A stretch of 64,000 nt of DNA from an uncultured Sphingopyxis sp. (GTDB lineage: Bacteria; Pseudomonadota; Alphaproteobacteria; Sphingomonadales; Sphingomonadaceae): assembly GCF_900078365.1 (NCBI RefSeq), contig NZ_LT598653.1, positions 1,922,001 through 1,986,000 on the forward strand. Reading direction: 5' to 3'. This document shows, one piece after another, positions 55,108 to 63,384 of the stretch; position 1 is the stretch's first letter, and the number at the start of each line of letters is the position of its first letter. The notes under the pieces were generated by a model. It made no database searches. It was not told where the DNA came from and saw only the letters and a program-made list of their open reading frames with translations. A program made the translations under genes and the position numbers.

Positions 55108-56307
55108 ATGAGCGAAGCTGCGCTGATCGAGCGCATCGCCGCGCGCGGCGACGGCGTGACCGCTGACGGCCGCCATGTGGCGGGCGCCGCGCCCGGCGAC
55201 CGCGTGCGTGATGACGGCATCCTCATTCCCGGACCGAACCGGACCGAGCCCGTGTGCCGCCATTTCGGCAAATGCGGCGGATGCCAGTTGCAGCATGTCG
55301 CCGAGCCGGCGCTTGCCGATTTCGTTCGCGACCGGGTTGTCGGGGGGCTGGAGGGGCAGGGCGTCCCTTATGGAGAGATATTTCCCGCGCTGCTTTCGCC
55401 GCCGCAAAGCCGCCGCCGCGCCGCGCTGACCGCGCTCAGGACGGGCAAGCAGGTCGCGATCGGATTCAACGCCGCCCAGAGCAACCAGATCGTCGATATG
55501 CGGATGTGCCCGCTGTTGCTCCCCGAATTGTTCGCGCTGATCGAACCGGTGCGCGAATTGCTCGGGATGATCGCGCAGCCGCGGCGTCCGGTGAAGGTCA
55601 AGCTGCAGATGCTCGATCAGGGCGTAGAGCTGATCCTCGAGGGCGTGAAGGCCGAGGGGCTCGATGCGGCGATGGCGCTGCAGGATTTTGCCGGCGCCAA
55701 CAAGCTCGCGCGCTTTGCGATCGATCAGGGCGACGGGCTCGAAATCCTGTGGCAACCCGACCCGCCGACGGTGCGCTTCGGCGACATATTGGTCGAAGTC
55801 CCGCCCTTCGCCTTTTTTCAGGCGACGGCGGCGGGGCAGGTGGCGCTCGTCGATGCGGTGCGCAAGGCGATCGGCGAGGCCGGCGCGGTCGCCGACCTGT
55901 TCGCGGGCGTCGGCACCTTTGCGCTGTCGGTGCAGGGGGGACGCAAAGTCTATGCCGCCGAGGGCGCGCGCGATGCGATCGCCGCGCTGACCGGCGCCGC
56001 GAACCGCGCCCGCGCCTTGGTGGCGACCGAGCATCGCGACCTGTTCCGGCGTCCGCTGGTGCCCGCCGAGCTCAACCGTTTCGGCGCGATCATCCTCGAC
56101 CCGCCGCGTGCGGGGGCGGAGGAACAGGTGAAGCAGCTCGCGGCCTCTACCGCGCCTGTCATCGCCTATGTGAGCTGCAATCCCGCGAGCTTCGCCCGCG
56201 ATGCGAAGATGCTGATCGAAGGCGGCTATGGGCTCGACTGGGTCCAGCCCGTCGGTCAGTTCCGCTGGTCGACCCACGTTGAACTGGCGGCGCGCTTTTC
56301 GAAATAG
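55108..56307 (+). CDS. RNA m5U methyltransferase, RlmD/RumA-like
   Basis: SAM-dependent 5-methyluridine methyltransferase, probably acting on 23S rRNA. In 399 residues: a short TRAM-like N-terminal domain, the iron-sulfur cysteines CRHFGKCGGCQLQH plus MRMCPLL, the SAM site VADLFAGVGTFAL, and the catalytic Cys in AYVSCNPASFARD with ILDPPRAGAEEQ. Whether it modifies rRNA or tRNA cannot be read from sequence. It starts one base after the NAD(P)HX repair gene. Confidence 0.9.
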   Translation: MSEAALIERIAARGDGVTADGRHVAGAAPGDRVRDDGILIPGPNRTEPVCRHFGKCGGCQLQHVAEPALADFVRDRVVGGLEGQGVPYGEIFPALLSPPQSRRRAALTALRTGKQVAIGFNAAQSNQIVDMRMCPLLLPELFALIEPVRELLGMIAQPRRPVKVKLQMLDQGVELILEGVKAEGLDAAMALQDFAGANKLARFAIDQGDGLEILWQPDPPTVRFGDILVEVPPFAFFQATAAGQVALVDAVRKAIGEAGAVADLFAGVGTFALSVQGGRKVYAAEGARDAIAALTGAANRARALVATEHRDLFRRPLVPAELNRFGAIILDPPRAGAEEQVKQLAASTAPVIAYVSCNPASFARDAKMLIEGGYGLDWVQPVGQFRWSTHVELAARFSK

Positions 56308-56398
56308 CCGTCGCCCCCGCGAAGGCCGGGGCCGCCGTCGGCCTTTTCCTGCGTTGCTGCGCAAACCGACAGTCGCCCCCGCCTTCGCGGGGGCGACG
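56308..56398. repeat. GC-rich palindromic repeat, family A, long loop, copy 3
   Basis: Directly after the methyltransferase stop. Arms have single mismatches (GAAGGCCGGGG on the left). The loop contains GCAAACCGACAG, as in the copy at 16391. Confidence 0.85.
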
Positions 56399-56406
56399 CG
56401 TTCTTC

Positions 56407-56844
56407 TCAGTGCAGCACGAAGCCCATGAAGGCGTGGATGCACAGCGCGATCAGCGCGAGGCTCGCCAGCGTGAAGACGAGGAAGCGCCACATGACGCGA
56501 TTGACCGTGACCTGGATCAGGCTGTGGACGACGCGCAGCGCGACATAGATCCAGGCGATTTGTGCGTTGAGCCCGCCGCCCATGCCGCCGACCGCAAGCG
56601 CGATCGCGACGGCATAGAAGACCGTGGGCTGCTCCATCAGATGGTTGTAATTATGCGCCTTCCACTGCACTTCGGGCGGCAGCACGTCGTCGAGCCCCTT
56701 GCCGGTCCCGCCAACCATTTTCGCCGCGTCGATCTTGGCGCGCTGCATCGCCGGGATGCGCGTCGCGTACATCCACACCCACATGATCATCGACCAGAGC
56801 GCAAGTGTCGCGACCGGCCCCAATATGGCGTTCGTGTCCATCAT
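56407..56844 (-). CDS. MAPEG family membrane protein, copy 1
   Basis: A 145-residue protein with four membrane helices, related to membrane-associated proteins in eicosanoid and glutathione metabolism. Typical segments are HNYNHLMEQPTVFYAVAIALA and AWIYVALRVVHSLIQVTVNRV. In bacteria the activity is usually unknown; some are glutathione transferases. It lies nine bases downstream of a paralogue with the same motifs, so the pair arose by tandem duplication. Confidence 0.85.
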   Translation of the reverse strand: MMDTNAILGPVATLALWSMIMWVWMYATRIPAMQRAKIDAAKMVGGTGKGLDDVLPPEVQWKAHNYNHLMEQPTVFYAVAIALAVGGMGGGLNAQIAWIYVALRVVHSLIQVTVNRVMWRFLVFTLASLALIALCIHAFMGFVLH

Positions 56845-56853
56845 TCTTCCCCC

Positions 56854-57285
56854 TCAACCCAAAGTGGCGATCACCGCGAGCAGCGCAAGCGCCAGCAGGC
56901 ACAAGGTCGACGCCGCAAAGATCGCAAAGCGGACCGGTATGCGATTCACCGTCGCCTGCCAGAGGCTATGCACGACACGCAGCGCGACATAGGCCCAGGC
57001 GATCCATACGACATAGGCGGGATAGCCGCCGACCGCGTGCAGGATCAGGATGACGGCATAGAAGAGCGTCGGCTGTTCGAGCAGATGCGTGTAGTTGTGC
57101 GATTTCCAGTTGGTAACGGCCGGCAATACGCCTTCAAGGTCGCCGCCGCGGCCACCCGGCGGCGCCGTTTTCAGGTCGATCCCGGACTTGGCAAGCGCGC
57201 GGAAGCGCGTCACCGCGACCCAGACCAGCATGACGAGCGTCCACAGGATCAGCACCGCGCCCGGCGCGAGGATGTTCGGCGTCAT
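56854..57285 (-). CDS. MAPEG family membrane protein, copy 2
   Basis: A 143-residue paralogue of the next gene: SHNYTHLLEQPTLFYAVILIL and AWAYVALRVVHSLWQATVNRI align directly with copy 1. Four membrane helices are predicted. GGGGGAG lies before the ATG at 57285, which excludes the longer upstream reading. The two probably are co-transcribed and may form mixed trimers, the usual MAPEG state; this is inference. Confidence 0.85.
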   Translation of the reverse strand: MTPNILAPGAVLILWTLVMLVWVAVTRFRALAKSGIDLKTAPPGGRGGDLEGVLPAVTNWKSHNYTHLLEQPTLFYAVILILHAVGGYPAYVVWIAWAYVALRVVHSLWQATVNRIPVRFAIFAASTLCLLALALLAVIATLG

Positions 57286-57351
57286 ATAGCTCCCCCTCTT
57301 GTCATGTCGCGGCGATGCTAGGGATGGCGCCCCGATATGCAATTGCCAAAT

Positions 57352-58512
57352 TCAATCGTGCCGGGCCGCGATCTCGGCGCGGATCGCCGCGCCGTCGCCA
57401 TCGACGCGCGGTGCGAAGCCGAGGTCGCGCGGCGGCATCGCGCCATATTTCACCGGCGGCTGCATTTCGTGAAAGGCGCCGACATCGGGATGGGTACGGT
57501 GGCGGAAGAATTGCGTTTCGACCAGATGCGGGTCGTCCTTTATGTCCTGAAGGTCGCGCACCGCCATCGCGGGAATATCATTCTCGGCGAACAGCGCGAG
57601 CCATTCGGCGGTCGTCTTCGCCGGCGTCTTGCGCGCGATTTCGCTATAGACGATCGGCATATGCCGGCCCTTCGCCCTGGCGGCTTCGAACTCGGGCGTT
57701 TCAGTGAGGCCGTCGCTGCCGAGCAGCGCCATCAGCCGTGCGGTCGATTCGGGCGTGTAGGGGACGATCGCCAGATAGCCGTCGCTTGTCGGAAAGGGCT
57801 GGCGCGTCGGGTCGAGCTGGCGCGGATAGCCTGCCGGGCCGAGCGGCGGGTCGAGCGCCGCATCGCGCAGATGCTCGACGAGCATGAACGAGGTGAAGCA
57901 TTCGAACATCGGCACCTGAACCTCTTGCCCTTCGCCGGTCCTGAGCTTGTGGACGAGCGCGGCGAGGATCGCCTGTGCGCCGAACTGGCCCGCGACCTTG
58001 TCGGCGATCAGCGAGGGAACATAGCGTGGGCGGGGGTCGCCATCGACGCGGGGGAGCAGGCTGGTCGTCCCGCTCGCGGCCTGGATGACATCGTCATAGG
58101 CCTGAAGGTCCGCATAGGGACCGTCCTGCCCGAAGCCGGTGCCATGGACATAGATGATGTCGGGCTTGATCGCCCGGCAGCCTGGATAATCGAAGCCAAG
58201 CCGCGCGATCGCCCGCCCGCGCACATTATGGAAAAAGACGTCGGCGCTCGCGATCAGGTCGCGCAGCACCGCGGCGTCTTCCGGCTTTTTCAGGTCGAGC
58301 GCGATCGAGCGTTTGCCGCGGTTCACGTTGAGATGGATCGAACCCATCGCCGGGTGGGGGACGCCGCTGCCGAGATAACGCGACACGTCGCCCGTGCCCG
58401 GCGTCTCGACCTTGATCACCTCGGCACCGAGATCGGCGAGCATTTGCGTCGCATAGGGGCCGAAGATGACGGTCGTCAGGTCGACGATGCGGATGCCTTC
58501 GAGCATCGTCAT
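57352..58512 (-). CDS. CaiB/BaiF family (class III) CoA transferase
   Basis: Transfers CoA between carboxylic acids. The 386 residues start with the family signature GIRIVDLTTVIFGPYATQMLADLGAEVIKVE and contain LNVNRGKRSIALDLK, FFHNVRGRAIARLGFDY and VQVPMFECFTSFM. Substrate unknown. Start options are ATG at 58512 or 58506; an ATG 16 codons upstream touches a strong AGGGAGG but with no spacing. It is followed 36 bp later on the same strand by the MAPEG pair's far end and preceded by an MFS gene. Confidence 0.87.
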   Translation of the reverse strand: MTMLEGIRIVDLTTVIFGPYATQMLADLGAEVIKVETPGTGDVSRYLGSGVPHPAMGSIHLNVNRGKRSIALDLKKPEDAAVLRDLIASADVFFHNVRGRAIARLGFDYPGCRAIKPDIIYVHGTGFGQDGPYADLQAYDDVIQAASGTTSLLPRVDGDPRPRYVPSLIADKVAGQFGAQAILAALVHKLRTGEGQEVQVPMFECFTSFMLVEHLRDAALDPPLGPAGYPRQLDPTRQPFPTSDGYLAIVPYTPESTARLMALLGSDGLTETPEFEAARAKGRHMPIVYSEIARKTPAKTTAEWLALFAENDIPAMAVRDLQDIKDDPHLVETQFFRHRTHPDVGAFHEMQPPVKYGAMPPRDLGFAPRVDGDGAAIRAEIAARHD

Positions 58513-58634
58513 GCCGCATCGCCCGCTGCGCTTCGATAGATCGTCCTCGTCAAGCGGCATCCTCCCTTGCTGTTTGCGCGAGGATAGAAGGATTGCGAAG
58601 TGAAACGGAAGAGTGAATCGACTGCGCGGGACCG

Positions 58635-59957
58635 TCAGGCCGCGGCGGGCGCGGCGCTGTCGTCGATGCCGGCGGCATAAGCGGCGGAAATCCGCCGATA
58701 GGATCGCGACGCGAAGGCGGCGGCGGTGGCAAGCACGCCGAGCAGGCCGGCGATCGAAAAGACGATCGCGATGCCGCGTTCGGGGCCGCGGCCATACCAG
58801 TCGCCGATCGCGTCGGCGCCCCATCCGGTCGTCATCAGCGGGACGAAGACGAATTGGGTCAGCGGCGCGATCAGGAAGGCGGTCAGCGGCGAGGCGGCGA
58901 GCTCGACCGACTGGGCGAAGCCGAAGACCCGGCCCTGCCGCTCGAACGGAACGACCTTTTGCAGCGTCGTCTGCTCGGCGGCTTCGGCATAGGGGCCGAG
59001 GAACATCCAGAGGAAACAGCCGGCCGCGAGCAGCAGGATCGACGACTGGATGGTGAAGAAGACCGCGACGATCCAGGCGCCAAGGTTGACGAGGAGCAGG
59101 GTCCGTACCGGGTTGGCGCCCAGCCCGGTGCGCGCGATCACGATGCCGCTGAGGATGAAGGCGCAGGATATGACGGCCCAGAGCAGCCCCCATTCCTCGA
59201 CCTTCATCAGCGACAGCCCATAGGCGTCCATCAGCGCCATGAAGACGCCGCCGAGCAGGTTGTTGAACGACGAGAAGAGAATCAGCGCGAACAGCCCCGG
59301 AATGGCGAGTACGACGCGAAAAGTGCCGGCGAGGTCGATGCGGCGCGGTTCGGCATGGTCTTCCGCCGCGCGTGGTTCGTCGACGGGAACGAAAAGCAGA
59401 TGGGCGATCGCGACCAGCGAAAAGCCGATCGCGAAGACCAACGTCCCCGCCATGCCGCCCCAGGCGACGAGAAAGCCGCTGATCGCCGATGTGGTAAGAA
59501 AACCGATGCCGCTCACCATGCCGACGAGGCCGTTCGCCTTGTCGCGCCGGTCTTCGGGAACGAGCAGGGTGACGAGTGTCGGCAGCGCGATCATGCGGAT
59601 GTTGCCGACGATCACGGCGAGCATCGAGACGAGGATGAAGAGCCAGAGCGTCAGGCTCCGAACCTCGGCATTGCGGATGTCGGGATCGAGCAGGAAGCCG
59701 CCGAGCGCGGCGGCATAGAGGATCAGCGAGGCGGCGCTCGAAACCAGCATCATGTTGCGCTTGCCGTGATGGTCGACAAGACTGCCGAACCAGACGCCGA
59801 GCATCGCCGTCAGGACGAGATAGATGCCCGCGATCATCCCCGTCGCGAACACCGATTGGGTTTCGAGGAAAGTCCAGAAGGTCAACGCGAACCACACCGT
59901 GAAATTGGTGATGTTGGCGATCAGATTGTTGGCAAGGAGATGGTGGAAGGGCTGCAT
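58635..59957 (-). CDS. MFS transporter
   Basis: A 440-residue major facilitator protein with about 12 membrane helices. GVWFGSLVDHHGKRNMMLVSS is the conserved loop between helices 2 and 3 (G-x3-D-x2-G-[RK]-[RK] pattern), and FERQGRVFGFAQSVE is the second-half equivalent. The sequence resembles EntS-like/MFS_3 exporters, but the substrate is not evident. It precedes the CoA transferase on the same strand with a 122-bp gap. Confidence 0.83.
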   Translation of the reverse strand: MQPFHHLLANNLIANITNFTVWFALTFWTFLETQSVFATGMIAGIYLVLTAMLGVWFGSLVDHHGKRNMMLVSSAASLILYAAALGGFLLDPDIRNAEVRSLTLWLFILVSMLAVIVGNIRMIALPTLVTLLVPEDRRDKANGLVGMVSGIGFLTTSAISGFLVAWGGMAGTLVFAIGFSLVAIAHLLFVPVDEPRAAEDHAEPRRIDLAGTFRVVLAIPGLFALILFSSFNNLLGGVFMALMDAYGLSLMKVEEWGLLWAVISCAFILSGIVIARTGLGANPVRTLLLVNLGAWIVAVFFTIQSSILLLAAGCFLWMFLGPYAEAAEQTTLQKVVPFERQGRVFGFAQSVELAASPLTAFLIAPLTQFVFVPLMTTGWGADAIGDWYGRGPERGIAIVFSIAGLLGVLATAAAFASRSYRRISAAYAAGIDDSAAPAAA

Positions 59958-60007
59958 GAGCGGCGCAATCTAGCGCCATCCGTTGGCGATGCCACTGCGA
60001 ACATGCA

Positions 60008-60083
60008 GTCATCCCGGCGAAGGCCGGGATCTCGCCGGTGCGCCAGAATGCCACGGCGAGATCCCGGCCTTCGCCGGGATGAC
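60008..60083. repeat. Palindromic repeat, family C, copy 3
   Basis: Perfect arms GTCATCCCGGCGAAGGCCGG / CCGGCCTTCGCCGGGATGAC, extended inward by GATCTCGCC/GGCGAGATC, between the MFS gene and the ornithine decarboxylase gene. Confidence 0.88.
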
Positions 60084-60123
60084 GCTTGTGGAAGCGCGGA
60101 CGGCGCTTTGCCGCACGGCCTTA

Positions 60124-61317
60124 TCAGAACAGCTTGGTCACCGTCGCGCTACGGCGCTCCTGTTCGACTTCGCCGGTGTAGAGGCTGACCATCGGTTCGT
60201 CGCTGACGACATGCGTCTCGTCGGCGCCGAAGCCGTTGAACTTGGTCCGCATCGCGCAGCCATAGGCGCCGAGCATGCCGATCTCGATGAAGTCGCCGGC
60301 CTTGACGTCGGCGGGCAGGAAGAAGGGGCCCGCCATATGGTCGAGATCGTCGCAGGTCGGGCCGTAGAAGCTGAACGGCACCATTTCGGCATTGCTCTCT
60401 CCGTCGCGCAGCAGCGTGACGGGGAAACGCCAGCCGACATGCGCGGCATCGAACAGCGCACCATAGGCGCCGTCGTTGATGTAGAGCTCCTCGCCGCGGC
60501 GTTTTTCGACGCGGACGATCAGCGAACTGTACTCGGCCGACAGCGCGCGGCCCGGTTCGCACCAGAGTTCGGCCGAATAGCTGATCGGCAGGCTTTCGAA
60601 GCTGCGGTGGATCGTCTCGAAATAGGCGTCGAGCGGCGGCGGCTCCATGCCCGGATAGGATGACGGAAAGCCGCCGCCGACATCGATGATGTCGACGGTG
60701 ACCGACGCCGCGACGATCGCGGCCCGGACGCGCTCCATCGCCTGCGCATAGGCGTGCGGGGTCATCGCCTGGCTGCCGACGTGGAAGCAGATGCCGAGCG
60801 CGTCGGCGGCCTGGCGCGTCGCCATCAGCAGTTCGGCGACCTCGTCGGGCTCGGCGCCGAACTTGGCGGCGAGGCTGAGCTTCGAATGATCGGACGAGAC
60901 GCGCAGACGCACGAGCAGGTTGAGGTCGGCGGCGCCTTCGGTTGCGCGGACGATCTTCTGAAGCTCGTCGAGCGTGTCGAGCGAGAAGGTGCGCACGCCA
61001 TGCTTCCAATAGGCTTCGGAAATCGCTTCCTCGGCCTTCACCGGGTGCATGAAGCAGAGCGTCGCCTGCGGCAGCGTGCGCGCGACGAGGCGCACCTCGG
61101 CGATTGAGGCGACGTCATAATGGGTGACGCCCGAATCCCACAGCACGCGCAGCAGGTCGGGCGACGGATTCGCCTTGACCGCATACATGGTCGTGCCGGG
61201 AAATCGCTCGATGAAGAAACGCGCTGCGCGCCGCGCGGCGTGCGGGCGGACAAGCGTAACAGGTTCGACCGGCGAAAGTGCCTGAATCAGCCCGTGGGCG
61301 CTATGATGCTGGTGCAA
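60124..61317 (-). CDS. Ornithine decarboxylase-like type III PLP enzyme
   Basis: Fold-type III decarboxylase making putrescine from ornithine; some relatives also use lysine. In 397 residues: PLP Lys48 in MYAVKANPSPDLL, the glycine-rich phosphate loop IIDVGGGFPSSYPG, CEPGRAL, and the substrate Cys-Asp pair in FYGPTCDDLDHM. It starts with TTG (MHQHHSAHG), nine bases after GGGGG, and its 5' leader can form two exclusive helices (next entry). A carboxynorspermidine decarboxylase gene lies 2 kb away, supporting polyamine synthesis. Confidence 0.92.
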   Translation of the reverse strand: MHQHHSAHGLIQALSPVEPVTLVRPHAARRAARFFIERFPGTTMYAVKANPSPDLLRVLWDSGVTHYDVASIAEVRLVARTLPQATLCFMHPVKAEEAISEAYWKHGVRTFSLDTLDELQKIVRATEGAADLNLLVRLRVSSDHSKLSLAAKFGAEPDEVAELLMATRQAADALGICFHVGSQAMTPHAYAQAMERVRAAIVAASVTVDIIDVGGGFPSSYPGMEPPPLDAYFETIHRSFESLPISYSAELWCEPGRALSAEYSSLIVRVEKRRGEELYINDGAYGALFDAAHVGWRFPVTLLRDGESNAEMVPFSFYGPTCDDLDHMAGPFFLPADVKAGDFIEIGMLGAYGCAMRTKFNGFGADETHVVSDEPMVSLYTGEVEQERRSATVTKLF

Positions 61318-61440
61318 CTCAAGGGACCCCCAAAAAATACGTTAAACATCCAAGGCTGCCTTGCGGTTATTGGAAGTCCCCCTGGGGCAGCGGAGAGCGC
61401 ATATATGGAGGGGGGTCTCCCCTGTAAAGACCCTATCGCG
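61318..61440 (-). promoter_or_regulatory. Switch-like leader of the ornithine decarboxylase gene
   Basis: Within the 5' region two helices compete. One is the hairpin AGACCC/GGGTCT (61413-61418 with 61428-61433). The other pairs GACCCCC at 61411-61417 (minus strand) with GGGGGTC at 61325-61331, which contains the G-run serving as ribosome site. They share 61413-61417, so only one can form. CAAGG-CTG-CCTTG (61351-61363) is a further small hairpin. Alphaproteobacterial ornithine decarboxylase genes are known to carry the speF leader motif; membership is possible but not shown. The promoter is not clear. Confidence 0.45.
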
Positions 61441-61605
61441 CAATTTTGTAACGCCAGAACGGCAGTCGGGGGCGAACCGGGGCCGGTCCGCGCCCAGCCG
61501 CGTGAAGGCGAGACAAGGCGCTGGCGCCACGCTAGGGACAGGTCATCCCATTTCATCGAGTCACCCCGGCAGCGATCGGGATGACAAAGACAGGGCGAAG
61601 CTTTG

Positions 61606-63258
61606 ATGGTCTCCCGCGCCGAAGTGAATCACACCTTCACCGACACCGAGCTTGAGGAACTGAAGGCGTTCGGGACGACCGAGCCGCATAAGGCAGGCGA
61701 CCTGCTGGTCGAGGAGGGCGCGATGGCGCCCGACTGCATCGTCACATTGTCGGGGCACACCGACATCTTCGCGTCGACCGACGAGGGGCGAAAGCGCGTC
61801 GGCTGGATGGAGCGCGGGCAGTTCGCGGGCGACCTGTCGGTGCTGACCGGACAGCGGCATTTGTCGCGCGTCGAAATGGGCGCCGACGGGGAGATTCTCC
61901 GCATCGCCCACGCCGATTTCCAGCGGCTGATCGCGGGCAACAGCCATTTTTCGGATATCTTCGTCCGCGTACTGTCGGCGCGGCGCGAATTCAGCAAGCA
62001 TCGCGGCTTTGCGGTCACGATCATCATCGGCGCGGCGATGGACCGCGGCGTCTATGCGATGCGCGACCTGTTGATGAAGCATGGCGTCGCGCATCGCTGG
62101 TTCGATCCCGCTGATGGCCCGGTGGCCGCGCATCTGCTCGCCGAGCGCGGGTTGACCGAGGAGCAACTACCGGTGGCGATCCTCGGTGCGGCCGAGGTGC
62201 TCGTCCAGCCGACGCCCGAGCAGCTTGCGGCGGGACTGGGCCTCGACCTGCTTCCCGATGGCGCGACCGCCGATGTCCTCGTCGTGGGAAGCGGGCCCGG
62301 CGGGCTCGCGGCGGCGGTCTATGCGGCATCGGAAGGTCTGACGGTGATCGCGCTCGATTCGCTCGCGCCGGGCGGACAGGCGGGCACTTCGTCGAAGATC
62401 GAAAATTACCTCGGCTTCCCGACCGGCATTTCGGGCAATGAGCTGGCGCGCCGCGCGACGGTTCAGGCGCAGAAATTCGGCGCGCGGCTGGTGTCGCCGG
62501 TGCGCGCGGCGTCGATAAACCGCGATGGCGACGCCTATTGCCTGCATCTCGCCGACGGCCGCAAGCTGCGCAGCCGCGCGGTGGTCGTCGCGAGCGGCGC
62601 GAAATATCAGAGCCTGCCGATCGACGGGATAGAGGCCTATGAGGGCCGCGGCATCTATTATGGCGCGACGCCGATGGAGGCGCAGTTGTGCAGCGATGCC
62701 GAGGTGACGATCGTCGGAGCGGGCAATTCGGCGGGGCAGGGGGCGATCTATCTCGCGAGCGTCGCGAAGAAGGTCCATGTCATTTTTCGTCGCGGCAGCC
62801 TTCGTGAGACGATGTCCGAATATCTGGTCAAGCGGTTGGAGGAGCATCCGAATATCGAGATCATCCCGTCGACCGACGTCGTCGCGCTGCACGGCGAAGA
62901 GCATCTGGCGGGCCTGACCTATCGTTGCCGCGAAACCGGCGACGAGGGGCATTGCGATTGCGGTTTCCTGTTCCTCTTCCTCGGCGCGAGCCCGAACACG
63001 AGCTGGTTGCCAAAGGAAATGGTGTGCGACGAGCGCGGCTTCGTGAAGACGGGCGCCGACATCGCACCGCTCGAACTGGTCAAGGCGGGCTGGTCGCTCG
63101 ACCGCATGCCGAGCCGCTTCGAGACGAGCTGGCCGCGCATCTATGCTGTCGGCGACGTCCGCAAGGGATCGGTGAAGCGCGTCGCTTCGTCGGTCGGCGA
63201 AGGGTCGGTCGTGGTCAGCGACATCCATCAGGCGCTGGCGGAGATGGGCACCCATTAA
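61606..63258 (+). CDS. cNMP-binding / thioredoxin reductase-like FAD oxidoreductase
   Basis: A 550-residue fusion. Residues 10-125 resemble a cyclic-nucleotide-binding fold with a weak phosphate cassette (FAGDLSVLTG). Residues 135-210 look like a glutaredoxin/thioredoxin-like unit without a CxxC. Residues 222-545 form a thioredoxin-reductase-like module: GSGPGG (228-233), GGQAGTSSKIENYLGFP (256-272), the NADPH loop VGAGNSAGQGA and YAVGDVRKGSVKRV. The redox CxxC expected near YYGATPMEAQLC is absent, so it is not a thioredoxin reductase. ATG at 61606 follows TTG at 61603. The electron acceptor is unknown. Confidence 0.85.
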   Translation: MVSRAEVNHTFTDTELEELKAFGTTEPHKAGDLLVEEGAMAPDCIVTLSGHTDIFASTDEGRKRVGWMERGQFAGDLSVLTGQRHLSRVEMGADGEILRIAHADFQRLIAGNSHFSDIFVRVLSARREFSKHRGFAVTIIIGAAMDRGVYAMRDLLMKHGVAHRWFDPADGPVAAHLLAERGLTEEQLPVAILGAAEVLVQPTPEQLAAGLGLDLLPDGATADVLVVGSGPGGLAAAVYAASEGLTVIALDSLAPGGQAGTSSKIENYLGFPTGISGNELARRATVQAQKFGARLVSPVRAASINRDGDAYCLHLADGRKLRSRAVVVASGAKYQSLPIDGIEAYEGRGIYYGATPMEAQLCSDAEVTIVGAGNSAGQGAIYLASVAKKVHVIFRRGSLRETMSEYLVKRLEEHPNIEIIPSTDVVALHGEEHLAGLTYRCRETGDEGHCDCGFLFLFLGASPNTSWLPKEMVCDERGFVKTGADIAPLELVKAGWSLDRMPSRFETSWPRIYAVGDVRKGSVKRVASSVGEGSVVVSDIHQALAEMGTH

Positions 63259-63383
63259 TCCTCCCTGCCGCGAAGCGGTGGGGAGGGGGACCGCTCGCGA
63301 AGCGAGTGGTGGAGGGGCGGCGTCACAGCCCCTCCGTCAGCGCTCCGCGCTGCCACCTCCCCATCGCTTCGCGACAGGGAGGA
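63259..63383. repeat. Long imperfect palindrome (TCCTCCCTG...CAGGGAGGA)
   Basis: Starts one base after the oxidoreductase stop and ends at the end of the nspC gene. Arms TCCTCCCTGCCGCGAAGCG and CGCTTCGCGACAGGGAGGA, with GTGGAGGGGC/GCCCCTCC inside. It can act as a bidirectional 3' structure for the two convergent genes. Single copy here. Confidence 0.8.
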
Positions 63384-63384
63384 A

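Noticed and set aside
57352..60054. 900-codon frame spanning the CoA transferase and beyond
   Set aside because: Only the part from 58512 down has CoA transferase similarity; the upstream part is an out-of-frame reading of the MFS gene.
61287..61556. 89-codon minus-strand frame over the ornithine decarboxylase leader
   Set aside because: Composition is random and it overlaps the leader helices; no family match and no ribosome site.
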